Source of the DNA: Mycoplasmatota bacterium
GTDB taxonomy: Bacteria > Bacillota_I > Bacilli_A > Haloplasmatales > Haloplasmataceae
DNA length: 64,000 bases
Assembly (NCBI GenBank): GCA_018394295.1
Contig: CP074573.1
Coordinates: forward strand, 1-64,000
Reading direction: 5' to 3'
The position numbers were made by a program, and so were the translations under genes. Each line of letters starts with the position of its first letter. The first letter of the stretch is position 1. This document shows positions 9,499 to 17,709 of the stretch, piece by piece. The notes below the pieces were generated by a model. That model searched no databases. It had not been told where the DNA came from and saw only the letters and a list, made by a program, of their open reading frames with translations.

Positions 9499-9852
9499 CT
9501 ATACAATTCCCCTTTGCTTAACCTCTTTAAAGGCCTTTCCATTACGTATTTCATAACCATCTAAAAACCAATAAAATTCTTTTAAAGTCGCACTTGTAAT
9601 CTCCTGTTCACTTTTAGGCCAATTAAATTTACCACTTTCTAATCGTTTTTTATATATCCAAAACCCATTATAATCCCAATGTAAAATTTTTAAAATTTGT
9701 CTACTTTTATTACAGAAAACAAATAAGTTATTTGAAAATGGATCTAAATCAAACTGTTTTTTTACAATAAGAGATAGTCCATCAATTGATTTTCTTAAAT
9801 CAGTATATCCTGTCGCGAAATAAACTGTTTTTACGTCCTTGAGGCTAATCAT
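9499..9852 (-). CDS. tnpB: IS66 accessory protein TnpB, 117 aa
   Basis: The full-length TnpB signature is present: VYFATGYTDLRKSIDGL at the start, then LFVFCNKSRQILKILHWD and GFWIYKKRLESGKFNWP. TnpB is required for IS66 transposition, although its biochemical role is unclear. The start overlaps the stop of tnpA by 4 bp (ATGA), which indicates translational coupling. It lies between tnpA and tnpC as in all canonical IS66 elements. Confidence 0.95.
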   Translation of the reverse strand: MISLKDVKTVYFATGYTDLRKSIDGLSLIVKKQFDLDPFSNNLFVFCNKSRQILKILHWDYNGFWIYKKRLESGKFNWPKSEQEITSATLKEFYWFLDGYEIRNGKAFKEVKQRGIV

Positions 9853-10166
9853 AATTCTGATAACACCTTTACCACATCTTTTAAATGATTCCCGTTGAAC
9901 CCTGGTTCAACCTTTATATTACATTTTCCTATTTTAATCGTTATACATTTTTCTTCATTCATTTCAACCATTTCATGATTAACAGGAATGGGTATCCAAT
10001 TAATTTCTTGTGCTTGATTTTCATTTTGATTATTCTTTTTAATCCAATATAGAAGTTGATGTAATTTATACCCATTTTCCCTACACCATTTTGATTTTGA
10101 TAATCCACTTTTTTGATATTCTTCAATTCTTTCTTTCCATTCAGATCTTAACTTATTATAATTCAT
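9849..10166 (-). CDS. tnpA: IS66 accessory protein TnpA, 105 aa
   Basis: A small protein with the typical N-terminal HTH-like motif (WKERIEEYQKSGLSKSKWCRENGYKLHQLLYWIKK), presumed to bind DNA and regulate transposition. It is the first gene of the IS66 operon, preceded on the minus strand by AGGAGGATTTTATA and ATG at 10166. Its stop overlaps the tnpB start. The frame is intact. Confidence 0.93.
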   Translation of the reverse strand: MNYNKLRSEWKERIEEYQKSGLSKSKWCRENGYKLHQLLYWIKKNNQNENQAQEINWIPIPVNHEMVEMNEEKCITIKIGKCNIKVEPGFNGNHLKDVVKVLSEL

Positions 10167-10382
10167 TATAAAATCCTCCTAACATATTAGCTAAGAGGAT
10201 TATCTCATATTATTTTCATAAATTAAATGTGTGCTATATTGTACGCTTACATTTTTTATAACAGCGCCTTATTAATCTTTCTTCAACTGTTTTCTAAAAA
10301 TGGAGGTTATATTTTAATAAATGATAAGTCAATTTGACCTTTTTGTTTTCCAAGTATCTCCTTCACTTCACAAACTTTTAAC

Positions 10383-10630
10383 CTTGATCAACAATCTGAT
10401 AAATTCAAGTTATATGAAAGTTCATTGAATTCAGTATGTGCAGAGATTAATAAGATAGTTTCAAAATAATGTTATGATATTAAATCATGTGATTTAACAG
10501 AAAACCAACAAAAGTTCATTGATCATTAATAAAAATTTATTCGATTCTAATCAATATGAATTTTTATATAGAATATTCAAAGCAAATGATACTGAATACT
10601 TGAGATATATAATTATAGATACAATCTAGT
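10383..10630 (+). pseudogene. Decayed accessory gene
   Basis: Two protein-like stretches in different frames are separated by stops: one begins LDQQSDKFKLYESSLNSV, the other reads SNQYEFLYRIFKANDTEYLR. Together they look like a hypothetical gene broken by frameshifts and stop codons. It sits between the IS66 right end and the next intact gene and may have been inactivated by that insertion. The family is unknown. The rest of 10259-10382 shows nothing definite. Confidence 0.45.
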
Positions 10631-10709
10631 GATAATTTTAGAACAAAAGGAAATTTACTAACGGATTTTAATAATTTTAATAAAAGTAAAAGAAATAAGG
10701 AGTATATAC

Positions 10710-11315
10710 ATGAATGTTGTAAGAGAGATATTTAACAATTTAAATAATAGGAATGTAAATGATGCCATAGCTATTTTAACTAAAAACTTAGAATTAATTG
10801 AAGAACAGCAAAGAGTTAAAATTGATAATTCATCTATTGAGCATGCTGTTAAACTTTTACACAAAAATAAGTATGAAAGTATGTTTTGGGAATCGATAAT
10901 TTTTTCACTTGATATTGAATCAATAACAGATGAATTAATTTTATATTTAATTAAATATAATATTGCTACTTCAGAATTAGCGCACTCAGATATTGGTGAT
11001 AAATGGTTACTTATTTTAGGAAAGGAATATATAGAAGCATACCAAACATTAATTGTAAGATATTTTACTAATGGTAATATATATTATAAAAGTAAACATG
11101 CTACAGTTATTGAATTTGAAGAACTTCTAGGTGAAATAGGTGTTAATGAGTATTTAATGGATTGGGTAGTAGGTAGCCACTATTTAACTCCAGATGATAT
11201 CAAGAAATTAGATTTACTGTATAAATATATAATTAATAATACTAATTTTGATAAAGAACTAAAAGATAAAACTGAAAAATACTATTTAAATAAAATCAAT
11301 ATTTTCCAGTCATAG
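10710..11315 (+). CDS. Hypothetical protein, 201 aa, helical
   Basis: An all-helical soluble acidic protein (MNVVREIFNNLNNRNVNDAI…) with no signal peptide. Helix-pair spacing suggests a HEAT/ARM-like or immunity-type fold, but I do not recognise the family. AAGGAG ends 11 bp before the ATG. It is followed by a copy of the CATTGC hairpin element, which probably terminates it. The decayed gene just upstream has similar composition and may have been a relative. Confidence 0.6.
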   Translation: MNVVREIFNNLNNRNVNDAIAILTKNLELIEEQQRVKIDNSSIEHAVKLLHKNKYESMFWESIIFSLDIESITDELILYLIKYNIATSELAHSDIGDKWLLILGKEYIEAYQTLIVRYFTNGNIYYKSKHATVIEFEELLGEIGVNEYLMDWVVGSHYLTPDDIKKLDLLYKYIINNTNFDKELKDKTEKYYLNKINIFQS

Positions 11316-11348
11316 TAAAGTTCAGCATTTATATTATTTCAAGTAAAC

Positions 11349-11461
11349 CATTGCAACTGTAATCTAGTCTAACATCACAGACTTAGTCGCTCATTATAGG
11401 CAATGGTTTTTTTGTTGTTATAACATAGGTCAACTTGCTACACATGTTATTGATCAAAAGT
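11349..11461 (+). repeat. CATTGCCACTG hairpin element with 3' extension
   Basis: CATTGC at 11349 pairs with GCAATGG near 11400, followed by a T run. The internal ATCACAGACT-x-AGT-x-GCTCATT and the downstream TAGGTC…CTACACAT block match 1837-1950 at most positions. Confidence 0.65.
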
Positions 11462-11636
11462 TAGGCTATAACACCTATTAATAGGATGTAAAGCAATTTG
11501 TCCTCAAATCAAGTCTTTCACTGTGAAGTGAACATTATTGTGACATTTTTGATTGTTAATATTAAATACTATTTTATTATACATTTTTTAAGTATAATGT
11601 AATTATAAATATTATCTTAAAATTTAGGGGGGAACT

Positions 11637-12172
11637 ATGATTACATTTGATGATATCATGAAGGAAATAGCTAAGAAAGAAGCAGAATATAAGAAACTTA
11701 GAAAAAGTGAGGTAGCTTCAATACCTGATTATGAGTTAAGAGAAGCGGTAATATACTGGATGAGAGGGATGTTTAAAAAGGATTGGTCTGATGAATATGA
11801 GGTAATTAAAAAATTGCCTAAATCTTGTCAATATGTTTATTCTTGTTGTGCTATTATGGATGAAGTATTAAATGGGGGATTTGAACAACTATACGTTAAC
11901 TCAACAGCAAGAGATATAGAAACAGCTTTACACGGATTTATAGATATTGGAACTGAAGATATTTTTAACTACTAGCAGAATCTCTTAATATTTACAATCA
12001 AAATACAGATATTATTGAAGGACATGATGATGGAACAGTTGAAAATTTTTCTAAGTTATATGAAGAAGAACTCTTTGATAAATAAAACAATGAATTCAGC
12101 GATGTAGAAGTGAACTTTGAACAAAAGCTAATTGCATATATAATAAGTAATGGAACTTCTTTCGGGTTCTAA
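11637..12172 (+). pseudogene. DUF4375/DMP19-family protein, frameshifted and interrupted
   Basis: The first 112 codons (11637-11975) contain the family core: YVYSCCAIMDEVLNGGFEQL, then NSTARDIETALHGFIDIGTEDI. After the stop at 11973 the protein continues in another frame (LAESLNIYNQNTDIIEG…LYEEELFDK), meets a second stop at the family's LDdxF-like position, and runs on to 12172 in the same frame (NNEFSDVEVNFEQKLIAYII). There is thus one frameshift and one nonsense change. GGGGGGA lies 8 bp before the ATG. DUF4375 proteins are often found among immunity or accessory genes. The 112-aa N-terminal product may still be made. Confidence 0.65.
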
Positions 12173-12244
12173 GCGTTATAACATAATCTGTCTTTATGCA
12201 ACCATATAGGAACAATCTATTGTCCCAATACAATATAACATCAA

Positions 12245-12274
12245 AAAGAGCGATATCATATTAATCGCTCTTTG
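12245..12274. terminator. Bidirectional terminator
   Basis: AAAGAGCGAT pairs with ATCGCTCTTT around a 9-base loop, with A and T flanks. Confidence 0.8.
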
Positions 12275-12297
12275 TTATTGAACTTTATCAAATTGCC

Positions 12298-12455
12298 TTA
12301 CCTTTCACCATTGTAAATACTAACAATAACATGTTTACTTAGGTGTAAATACTTTTGAGTTGTTCTTAAGGTATTGTTACCTAATAATAATCTTAGTATA
12401 TCTAAATCTTCACCCTTTCTTATAATATTTGTAGGAAATGTATGTCACCATTTAC
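12298..12455 (-). pseudogene. Tyrosine-recombinase (integrase) C-terminal relic
   Basis: Read on the minus strand: an HTFPTNIIRKGEDLDI segment, then LLLGNNTLRTTQKYLHLSKH, ending NGER and a stop. This is the C-terminal catalytic segment of XerC/D-type integrases (HTFAT…LLGHxSxxTTxxYxH). The tyrosine nucleophile is retained, the LLGH histidine is Asn, and a stop precedes the first His. The upstream catalytic domain is missing. It lies about 140 bp from an orphan tRNA-Phe 3' half, the usual arrangement of an integrase beside its att site. Confidence 0.75.
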
Positions 12456-12469
12456 TTAGGGGGAGTACA

Positions 12470-12568
12470 ATGCATATATATTCTAAAAAGAACAATATTA
12501 AAAGAAAGAAATTAAAATATGCTCAGGTCTCTCCTTTTGTAGTAGAAAAATATATACCGGATAAATAA
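12470..12568 (+). CDS. Possible 32-aa basic peptide
   Basis: ATG with a strong AGGGGGA site 6-10 bp upstream starts a lysine-rich peptide (MHIYSKKNNIKRKKLKYAQV…YIPDK). It may be the first part of a gene lost at the tRNA fragment, or noise. It overlaps the integrase relic's promoter side on the other strand. No family is recognised. Confidence 0.25.
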   Translation: MHIYSKKNNIKRKKLKYAQVSPFVVEKYIPDK

Positions 12569-12597
12569 TAATTAGAAGTCTTTGTAATCTCAATTTT

Positions 12598-12645
12598 GGA
12601 GCGAAAATCCTTGTGTCGGCAATTCGATTCTGCCCCGAACCACCA
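12598..12645 (+). repeat. Orphan 3' half of a tRNA-Phe gene (att-site remnant)
   Basis: This 48-bp segment aligns colinearly and without gaps to the 3' half of bacillar tRNA-Phe: GGA..GAAAATCC anticodon arm (GAA), TTGTGTCGGC, TTCGATTC T-loop, and CCGAACCACCA with encoded CCA. No 5' acceptor or D arm lies upstream, and the T stem carries a mismatch, so it is not a working tRNA. A tRNA 3' half beside an integrase relic is typical of an attL/attR left by an integrative element. Confidence 0.75.
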
Positions 12646-12817
12646 TTTTAAATTATTGTATCTATGTTTTTATATTTATAGATAACTATTATCAATCATT
12701 AATTATTATCTGAATCTGTAGAAATTTGTCATTTTTATCAAGAAGTTACTACAGTTATATTTACAATTACACGCTTACATTATATAATTAATATATTATG
12801 ATTTAGGAGGAATATTT

Positions 12818-13639
12818 ATGAAATGTAAGCTATTTTTGGTAGCATTCGTAGCATTATCTTTACTAACTGCATGTAGTAGTAAAGAAAAAACAGAATATGA
12901 GATTTTCAATGAACTATTTAGTAAAGCTGTAGAAAAAATAAATGATAGTGACAGCTATACATTACATGAAAATTCATATTATAACTTTGAAATTAATTCA
13001 AAGACTGTAAGAACATCACTAAAAACAACATCCGATGTGATAAGTGATCCTTACTATTATAAAGGATTAATTACACAAAATATTAGTAATGTTGGAAAAG
13101 TAGATTCTCATGTCTTAGTTTTACAAGATGGTGAAAACTATAAAATGTATACTAAGGTTAATGGTTACGTTGCCGAGAATACACAAACAAAAAAAGAATT
13201 TGAGAAAAATCATGTAAATAATGAATTAAATATCACTTTAAAAAGAATACCTGAAACAGTAGAAAAGATAGAAGAAAAATCGGTAAATGATGAAAAAATC
13301 GTAACTTATGAAACGAAATTTACATTAAATGACATAGAGTCAGAAGATCAGATATTATTTGACCAACTTCTTGAATTTTATATTAGTGATACTTCAACTA
13401 ATACAGATTTATTGGATATTGAGATAACTGAAACAATCGTATTAAATCATACAACTGAAGAATTTGTTTCTATTTCGTATGATATGACAGATTTTTTAAC
13501 TAAAGCATTTAATGATTACTTAAATATACACAACCTAGATTGGGATATATTAAATCCTATAAGTGGTTATTCATTTCAATTTAGTAATTTAAACAATGTT
13601 AGTAAAGATACAACATATATCAATCAAATGACCAAATAA
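12818..13639 (+). CDS. Putative lipoprotein, 273 aa
   Basis: The signal peptide MKCKLFLVAFVALSLLTAC ends in a lipobox (LTAC), predicting lipid modification at Cys19 and attachment to the outer face of the membrane. The mature part (about 255 aa) is rich in Thr, Glu and Asn and reads like a beta-rich domain with DSYTLHENSYYNFEI near its start. The large lipoprotein at 35988 has a similar plan (lipobox, linker, then a NYTL-type strand), though similarity is too low to claim homology by eye. AGGAGG lies 7 bp before ATG. Its terminator was the target of the IS1182 element that follows. Confidence 0.75.
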   Translation: MKCKLFLVAFVALSLLTACSSKEKTEYEIFNELFSKAVEKINDSDSYTLHENSYYNFEINSKTVRTSLKTTSDVISDPYYYKGLITQNISNVGKVDSHVLVLQDGENYKMYTKVNGYVAENTQTKKEFEKNHVNNELNITLKRIPETVEKIEEKSVNDEKIVTYETKFTLNDIESEDQILFDQLLEFYISDTSTNTDLLDIEITETIVLNHTTEEFVSISYDMTDFLTKAFNDYLNIHNLDWDILNPISGYSFQFSNLNNVSKDTTYINQMTK

Positions 13640-13656
13640 AAATAGAATGAAATTTC

Positions 13657-15380
13657 GAGGCTGCTGAAAAAGTCTCATCAAATTATGAATTGGGAAGAGT
13701 ATATTAATTACTCTTCCTTTTTTCATATAAATACAACGAAAAGAAAGTGAAAAATGATATAATGAAGGTAGAAAATAATTTGAAATTGGTGATAGTATGC
13801 TACCTAATAAAGAACTTGTCTTAAGTCCATACAGTAAGTTGTATGATATTGTGGTTCTAAAGAATCATATATTAAGAAAATTTAAAGAATTAGTGGATTT
13901 TGAATTTGTTTATGAAGAATTAAAAGATAAATATACAAAGGATAATGGAGCGACAGCGAAATGTCCTATTTTTATGTTTAAATTATTATTATTAAAAGTA
14001 ATGTATCCAATGTCTGACCGAGATTTAGTTGAGCAAGCACAATTAAATATGGCATATAAGTATTTTTTAGAAATAGCTCCAGAAGAAACAGATATTATCC
14101 ATCCAACAAGTTTAACAAAGTTTAGAAAGTTACGATTAAAAGATGGAGAATTATTAGATAAACTAATTTCAAAAACAGTAGAGCTAGCACTAAACTTAGG
14201 ATTAATAAAATCAAAACAAATAATAGTAGACTCAACACATACAAATAGTATGTTTAATTATAAATCACCACTTGAAATCTTAGAAGAGAAATCAAAAAAT
14301 TTACGAAAAGTAGTATATAAGACTGATGAAAGTTATAAAGATAAGATGCCTGAAAAGCCAATATCAAAGAATATAGACGATCATATAAAATACTGTAATG
14401 AATTAGTTGAATTAATTAGAAATGATGAAAATTTACTAATCAGAGAAAATATTAGATTAAAAACAAACTTATTAGAAGAAATAGTAAATGATAATATTGA
14501 AGAAATAAATTCAATGGTAGAAAAGGATGCAAAAGTAGGACATAAATCAGCTAATACATCATTCTTTGGATATAAAACACATATCGCGATGGTGCCAGAA
14601 CGAATTATCACAGCGGCAGTTGTGACAAGTGGAGATAAACACGATGGAAAGCAAGCAAGAGAATTATATGTGAAATCAAAAGAAAATGGAATTGAAGTTG
14701 ATGCTTTTATAGGGGATGGAGCGTATTCAGAAAAAGAACTAATAGAATATGCGAAAAAAATGAATTTAAATTAGTTTCAAAATTGAGTAAAACAGTATCT
14801 AAAGGAAATAAAAGAAAATGTGAGGATTTTGAATATAATAAAGATGCGAAAAGATATGTATGTAAAGCAGGTCATATGGGAGTTAGAGTTGCACTACATG
14901 GTAAAAAGAAACATGAGATAGAAGGAACTCCATTGCGAGAAACGCATTATTTTGATGTAGAAAAATGTAAAACGTGTCCATTTAAAGAAGAATGTGGATA
15001 TAAAGAAGGACAAGATAGTAGATCTTATACAGTTACATTAAAGAAGGATAATGTTCATGCAGAACATGAAAAATTTCAAGAAAGTAAAGAATTCAAAGAA
15101 TTAGCAAAAGAAAGGTATAAGATAGAAGCTAAAAATTCTGAATTGAAAAATAGTCATGGATATAAAAGATGTCAATCCCATGGCCTTTTAGGTATGCAGA
15201 TACAATCAACAATGACAATATTCGCAGTAAACTTGAAAAGAATTGTAACACTAATGGGATAGAATATATCTCATTCTTTAATAGAAACAATAAAAAAGTT
15301 AGAAAATGAAGTTAAATCATTTCTAACTTTTTTTATTTAATATTAGTTATCTGAAAATAGACTAGATTTTCAGCACCCTC
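13657..15380 (+). mobile_element. IS1182-family element, copy 1 (1,724 bp)
   Basis: The ends are GAGGCTGCTGAAAAAGTCT and, inverted, AGACTAGATTTTCAGCACCCTC. The 8-bp direct repeat GAAATTTC flanks it (13649-13656 and 15381-15388). With the element removed, the target reads as a perfect terminator palindrome (AATAGAAT-GAAATTTC-ATTCTATT plus T run). The copy at 49748-51472 is nearly identical but one base longer. Confidence 0.92.
13797..15262 (+). pseudogene. IS1182-family transposase, frameshifted by a one-base deletion
   Basis: The first frame (13797-14774, 325 aa) and second frame (to 15262) together equal the intact 488-aa enzyme encoded at 51332-49866. The only length difference is a run of seven A here (in GCGAAAAAAATGAA) against eight A there. 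The DDE region lies in QIIVDSTHTNSMF, FIGDGAYSEKEL and the C-terminal YKIEAKNSELKNSHG segment with catalytic Glu. Other differences are a few substitutions (Leu for Pro near residue 22, Asn for Asp near 254, Thr for Ala near 474). The break is recent. Confidence 0.92.
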
Positions 15381-15404
15381 GAAATTTCATTCTATTTTTT
15401 TATA

Positions 15405-15773
15405 TCAATTGGATTGTAAATTATTTCCTAGTTCTTTTTGTGAATGATCTTTTCCACTGCTGATAAAAGTTACCCTTTCAGCGATTAAATCAGGATAATT
15501 TATTTTTTTATTGGTATCTATTTCTATTGACTTAGTAATAAGTCGTCCTTTTATACCGATAATACTCCCTTTTTTACAATGATTAGCTGTTGCTTGAGCG
15601 ACTCCTTCCCATAATGTACAATAAATAAAATCAGTATCATATTTACCTGTTTCATTATTTTTGTAACTTCTATTTACTGCAAGAGTAATGTGAGACACTT
15701 TTTTTTCATCACTAGTTGTTTTAACTTCAGGATCTTTTACTAAACGTCCCACGATAATCACTTGATTTAACAT
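15405..15773 (-). CDS. ssb: Single-stranded DNA-binding protein, 122 aa, short form
   Basis: An OB-fold SSB: MLNQVIIVGRLVKDPEV at the N-terminus, ITLAVNRSYKNNETG, TDFIYCTLWEGVAQATANHCKKGSIIGIKGRL. It binds single-stranded DNA in replication, repair or transformation. The C-terminus (GNNLQSN) lacks the acidic DDDIPF-type tip that recruits partner proteins, and the length matches the SsbB/YwpH-type paralogue of Bacillus more than the main SSB. Start chosen at ATG 15773, because GAGGTGG sits 5 bp upstream and the motif begins there; an in-frame GTG at 15782 overlaps that site. Convergent with the lipoprotein gene, sharing the terminator that IS1182 copy 1 split. Confidence 0.9.
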   Translation of the reverse strand: MLNQVIIVGRLVKDPEVKTTSDEKKVSHITLAVNRSYKNNETGKYDTDFIYCTLWEGVAQATANHCKKGSIIGIKGRLITKSIEIDTNKKINYPDLIAERVTFISSGKDHSQKELGNNLQSN

Positions 15774-15903
15774 CATATCCACCTCATTTTTATTATTTTA
15801 TTAATACTGCATATATTATTACGATTAAGTTTCATATTTTTCCCTTTTTTTCACAAAAAAAGTGTTAAATTAGTTTATAATAAAACAAGTGAGGGTGATA
15901 ATA

Positions 15904-16641
15904 ATGTCACGGAAATATTTTAGTAGTTCAAGTTTAAAAATTATCGCGATTAGTTTGATGTTAATCGATCATATAGCTGCATCAAATTTATATAAAATAT
16001 TGGCTAATGCACACTATTTTCAATTACCTGGGTATCAATATTCTATATATGTTTTCATGAGATTAATTGGTAGATTAGCATTTCCAATTTTCGCATTCCT
16101 AATCGCAGAAGGTTTTTATTATACCAAAAATTTTAATCGTTATCTTACAAGATTGTTTATATTTGCGTTAATTTCAGAAATACCATTTGACTTAGTATAT
16201 AATCATACTCTTTTTTCGTTTGATTATCAAAACGTCTTTTTCACACTAACAATTGGACTTATTGCGATTTATTTATTCAATTTATTCAAAGATAAAAGTA
16301 TTTATATAGGATATATCACTTTATTTTTATGTGGCATATTATCAATTATTTTAAGGACTGATTATAGTTTTGCGGGTATTCTTATGATTTTTTGTTTTTA
16401 TTATTTCCGTGGACATTTTATTAAAATAGTGATGAGTATATTTTTTATTAATTTTATATTAATCTATGATTCACTTTATCATTTTGATATAATGGGTATT
16501 ATTCAAATATTTTCTGTATTATCACTAATCTTTATCTATTACTATAATCATAAAAGAGGATATCGTTTAAAATACTTATTCTATTTATTTTATCCTGTGC
16601 ATTTATTAGTGTTGTATTTTTTAATTAATTATTGTAAGTAA
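15904..16641 (+). CDS. TraX-family membrane protein, 245 aa
   Basis: The family N-terminus is SSLKIIAISLMLIDHIAA, followed by RLIGRLAFPIFAFLIAEGFYYTKN and LISEIPFDL, with about seven to eight hydrophobic helices in total. This is the pattern of chromosomal TraX (F-pilin acetylase-like, acyltransferase_3-related) proteins of Bacillota. The substrate in these bacteria is not known. Start taken at ATG 15904, 7 bp after GAGGGTGA; a GTG at 15889 is in frame but overlaps that site. No conjugation genes are nearby. Confidence 0.85.
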   Translation: MSRKYFSSSSLKIIAISLMLIDHIAASNLYKILANAHYFQLPGYQYSIYVFMRLIGRLAFPIFAFLIAEGFYYTKNFNRYLTRLFIFALISEIPFDLVYNHTLFSFDYQNVFFTLTIGLIAIYLFNLFKDKSIYIGYITLFLCGILSIILRTDYSFAGILMIFCFYYFRGHFIKIVMSIFFINFILIYDSLYHFDIMGIIQIFSVLSLIFIYYYNHKRGYRLKYLFYLFYPVHLLVLYFLINYCK

Positions 16642-16684
16642 AGTTAATGAGATTTAGGGTGTTTTATAAGGGAGTTAAAAGCAG

Positions 16685-17299
16685 ATGAATAAAAATATAG
16701 AAAAGACAATAAAAAACTTAGAAAAAAATAATATTCATAGTATATTTATTGATAATAAGGAAGATGTCTTAAATTATCTTGATAGGTTTATTAGAGATAA
16801 AGATAAGGTTTCTGTTGGAGGTTCAATCACTTTATTTGAACTAGGAATTATTGATTATTTAAGAAATAGAGACATTATGTTTTTTGATCGTTATGAGGAG
16901 GGATTATCTAGTTTAGCTTTAAAAGAAATCTTTCGAAATTCTTTTTTTTCTGATGTATATTTAACCAGTTCTAATGCGATTACAGAAGATGGCTATTTAT
17001 ATAATGTTGATGGAAGAGGTAATCGTTGTGCAGCGATGATTTATGGCCCAGATAAGGTGTTAGTGATTGTAGGTGTAAATAAAATTGTTAGAAATGTTGA
17101 AGAAGCAATTAAACGTGTTGAAAAATTTTCAGCACCATTAAATGCTAGACGTATAAATAAAAAAACACCATGTGTTAAAACAGGTGTATGTTCTCATTGT
17201 GATAGTAAAGAAAAGATATGTAGGGATTATGTGTTAATCAAAAATTCAATTCCCAATCGAATATTTGTATTGATTGTAAATGATAATTTAGGTTATTAA
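16685..17299 (+). CDS. LUD-domain protein (LutC/YkgG-like), 204 aa
   Basis: The LUD/DUF162 fold is indicated by an N-terminal helix, the VSVGGSITLFELGIIDYL segment (GGS loop), the YLTSSNAITEDGYLYNVDGRGNRCAAMIYGP core and VIVGVNKIV. A Cys-rich segment near residues 155-180 (CVKTGVCSHCDSKEKIC) occurs in stand-alone LUD proteins. LutC-like proteins take part in lactate oxidation complexes, but this stand-alone type has no proven substrate. GGGAG lies 9 bp before ATG. It is followed by its own terminator. Confidence 0.85.
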   Translation: MNKNIEKTIKNLEKNNIHSIFIDNKEDVLNYLDRFIRDKDKVSVGGSITLFELGIIDYLRNRDIMFFDRYEEGLSSLALKEIFRNSFFSDVYLTSSNAITEDGYLYNVDGRGNRCAAMIYGPDKVLVIVGVNKIVRNVEEAIKRVEKFSAPLNARRINKKTPCVKTGVCSHCDSKEKICRDYVLIKNSIPNRIFVLIVNDNLGY

Positions 17300-17300
17300 A

Positions 17301-17328
17301 AAACTCGTTAATTAACGAGCTTTTTTTA
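17301..17328. terminator. Terminator between convergent genes
   Basis: ACTCGTTA and TAACGAG(C) pair, with A and T runs on the two sides. Confidence 0.85.
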
Positions 17329-17337
17329 ACATGTTTA

Positions 17338-17616
17338 TTATTGAATACCGTGATGTTCTTTTTCAATCATTTTAATAAGCATATGAGTAAGGGAATGTCT
17401 TTCTTCTTGTGTTCCCACTTCCCATAGTTGTTTTAATAGTTTTTGTTCTTTATTTTCTGTCTCGACATTGTTCATTAAAAAGTCACCAACTTTTTTACCA
17501 ATATCAGTAATTGTATCTTCTGATAGATTCAATTTTTCTGAAAAATGGATTACCTTATGAAGAGTACTTTTCCATTTGTCAAAATCTTTTATTGTTTCAA
17601 CATTTCCTATATCCAT
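17338..17616 (-). CDS. DUF3243 family protein (YmfJ-like), 92 aa
   Basis: The family pattern is clear: FDKWKSTLHKVIHFSEKLNLSEDTITDIGKKVGDFLMNNVETENKEQKLLKQLWEVG can be read in sections matching Bacillus YmfJ (W-x-W-K start, DTI-x-DI, GD-[FY]-L, E-x-LL-x-x-LW). It is a small helical cytosolic protein of unknown function in Bacillota. AGGAGG precedes the ATG at 17616. It diverges from the YihY gene across about 90 bp. Confidence 0.85.
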   Translation of the reverse strand: MDIGNVETIKDFDKWKSTLHKVIHFSEKLNLSEDTITDIGKKVGDFLMNNVETENKEQKLLKQLWEVGTQEERHSLTHMLIKMIEKEHHGIQ

Positions 17617-17709
17617 TTAATAACCTCCTAATACTATTTTTAGAATTTTAAAAAAAGTTATGAGTATTAATTTAGAAAATAATAAAAAAATAGTATTAGG
17701 TGAATGTGT

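Larger units (their letters stand above)
5817..10250 (-). mobile_element. IS66-family element, interrupted by an ISL3-family element
   Basis: The ends are GTAAGCGTCAAATATAAC at 5817 and its counterpart in inverse orientation ending GTACGCTTAC at 10250. The flanking 8-bp direct repeats ATTTTTTA at 5809-5816 and 10251-10258 are a perfect target duplication. The tnpA-tnpB-tnpC order on the minus strand is diagnostic. The left end is duplicated: 5817-5910 repeats as 5911-5924 plus 7816-7901, with the ISL3 element inserted in the second copy. Without the insertion and duplication it is about 2.4 kb, normal for IS66. tnpC is frameshifted, so the copy is probably inactive. Confidence 0.9.

Noticed and set aside
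12374-12469. Upstream extension of the 32-aa frame at 12470
   Set aside because: This stretch is the antisense of the integrase relic. Only the ATG at 12470 has a ribosome binding site.
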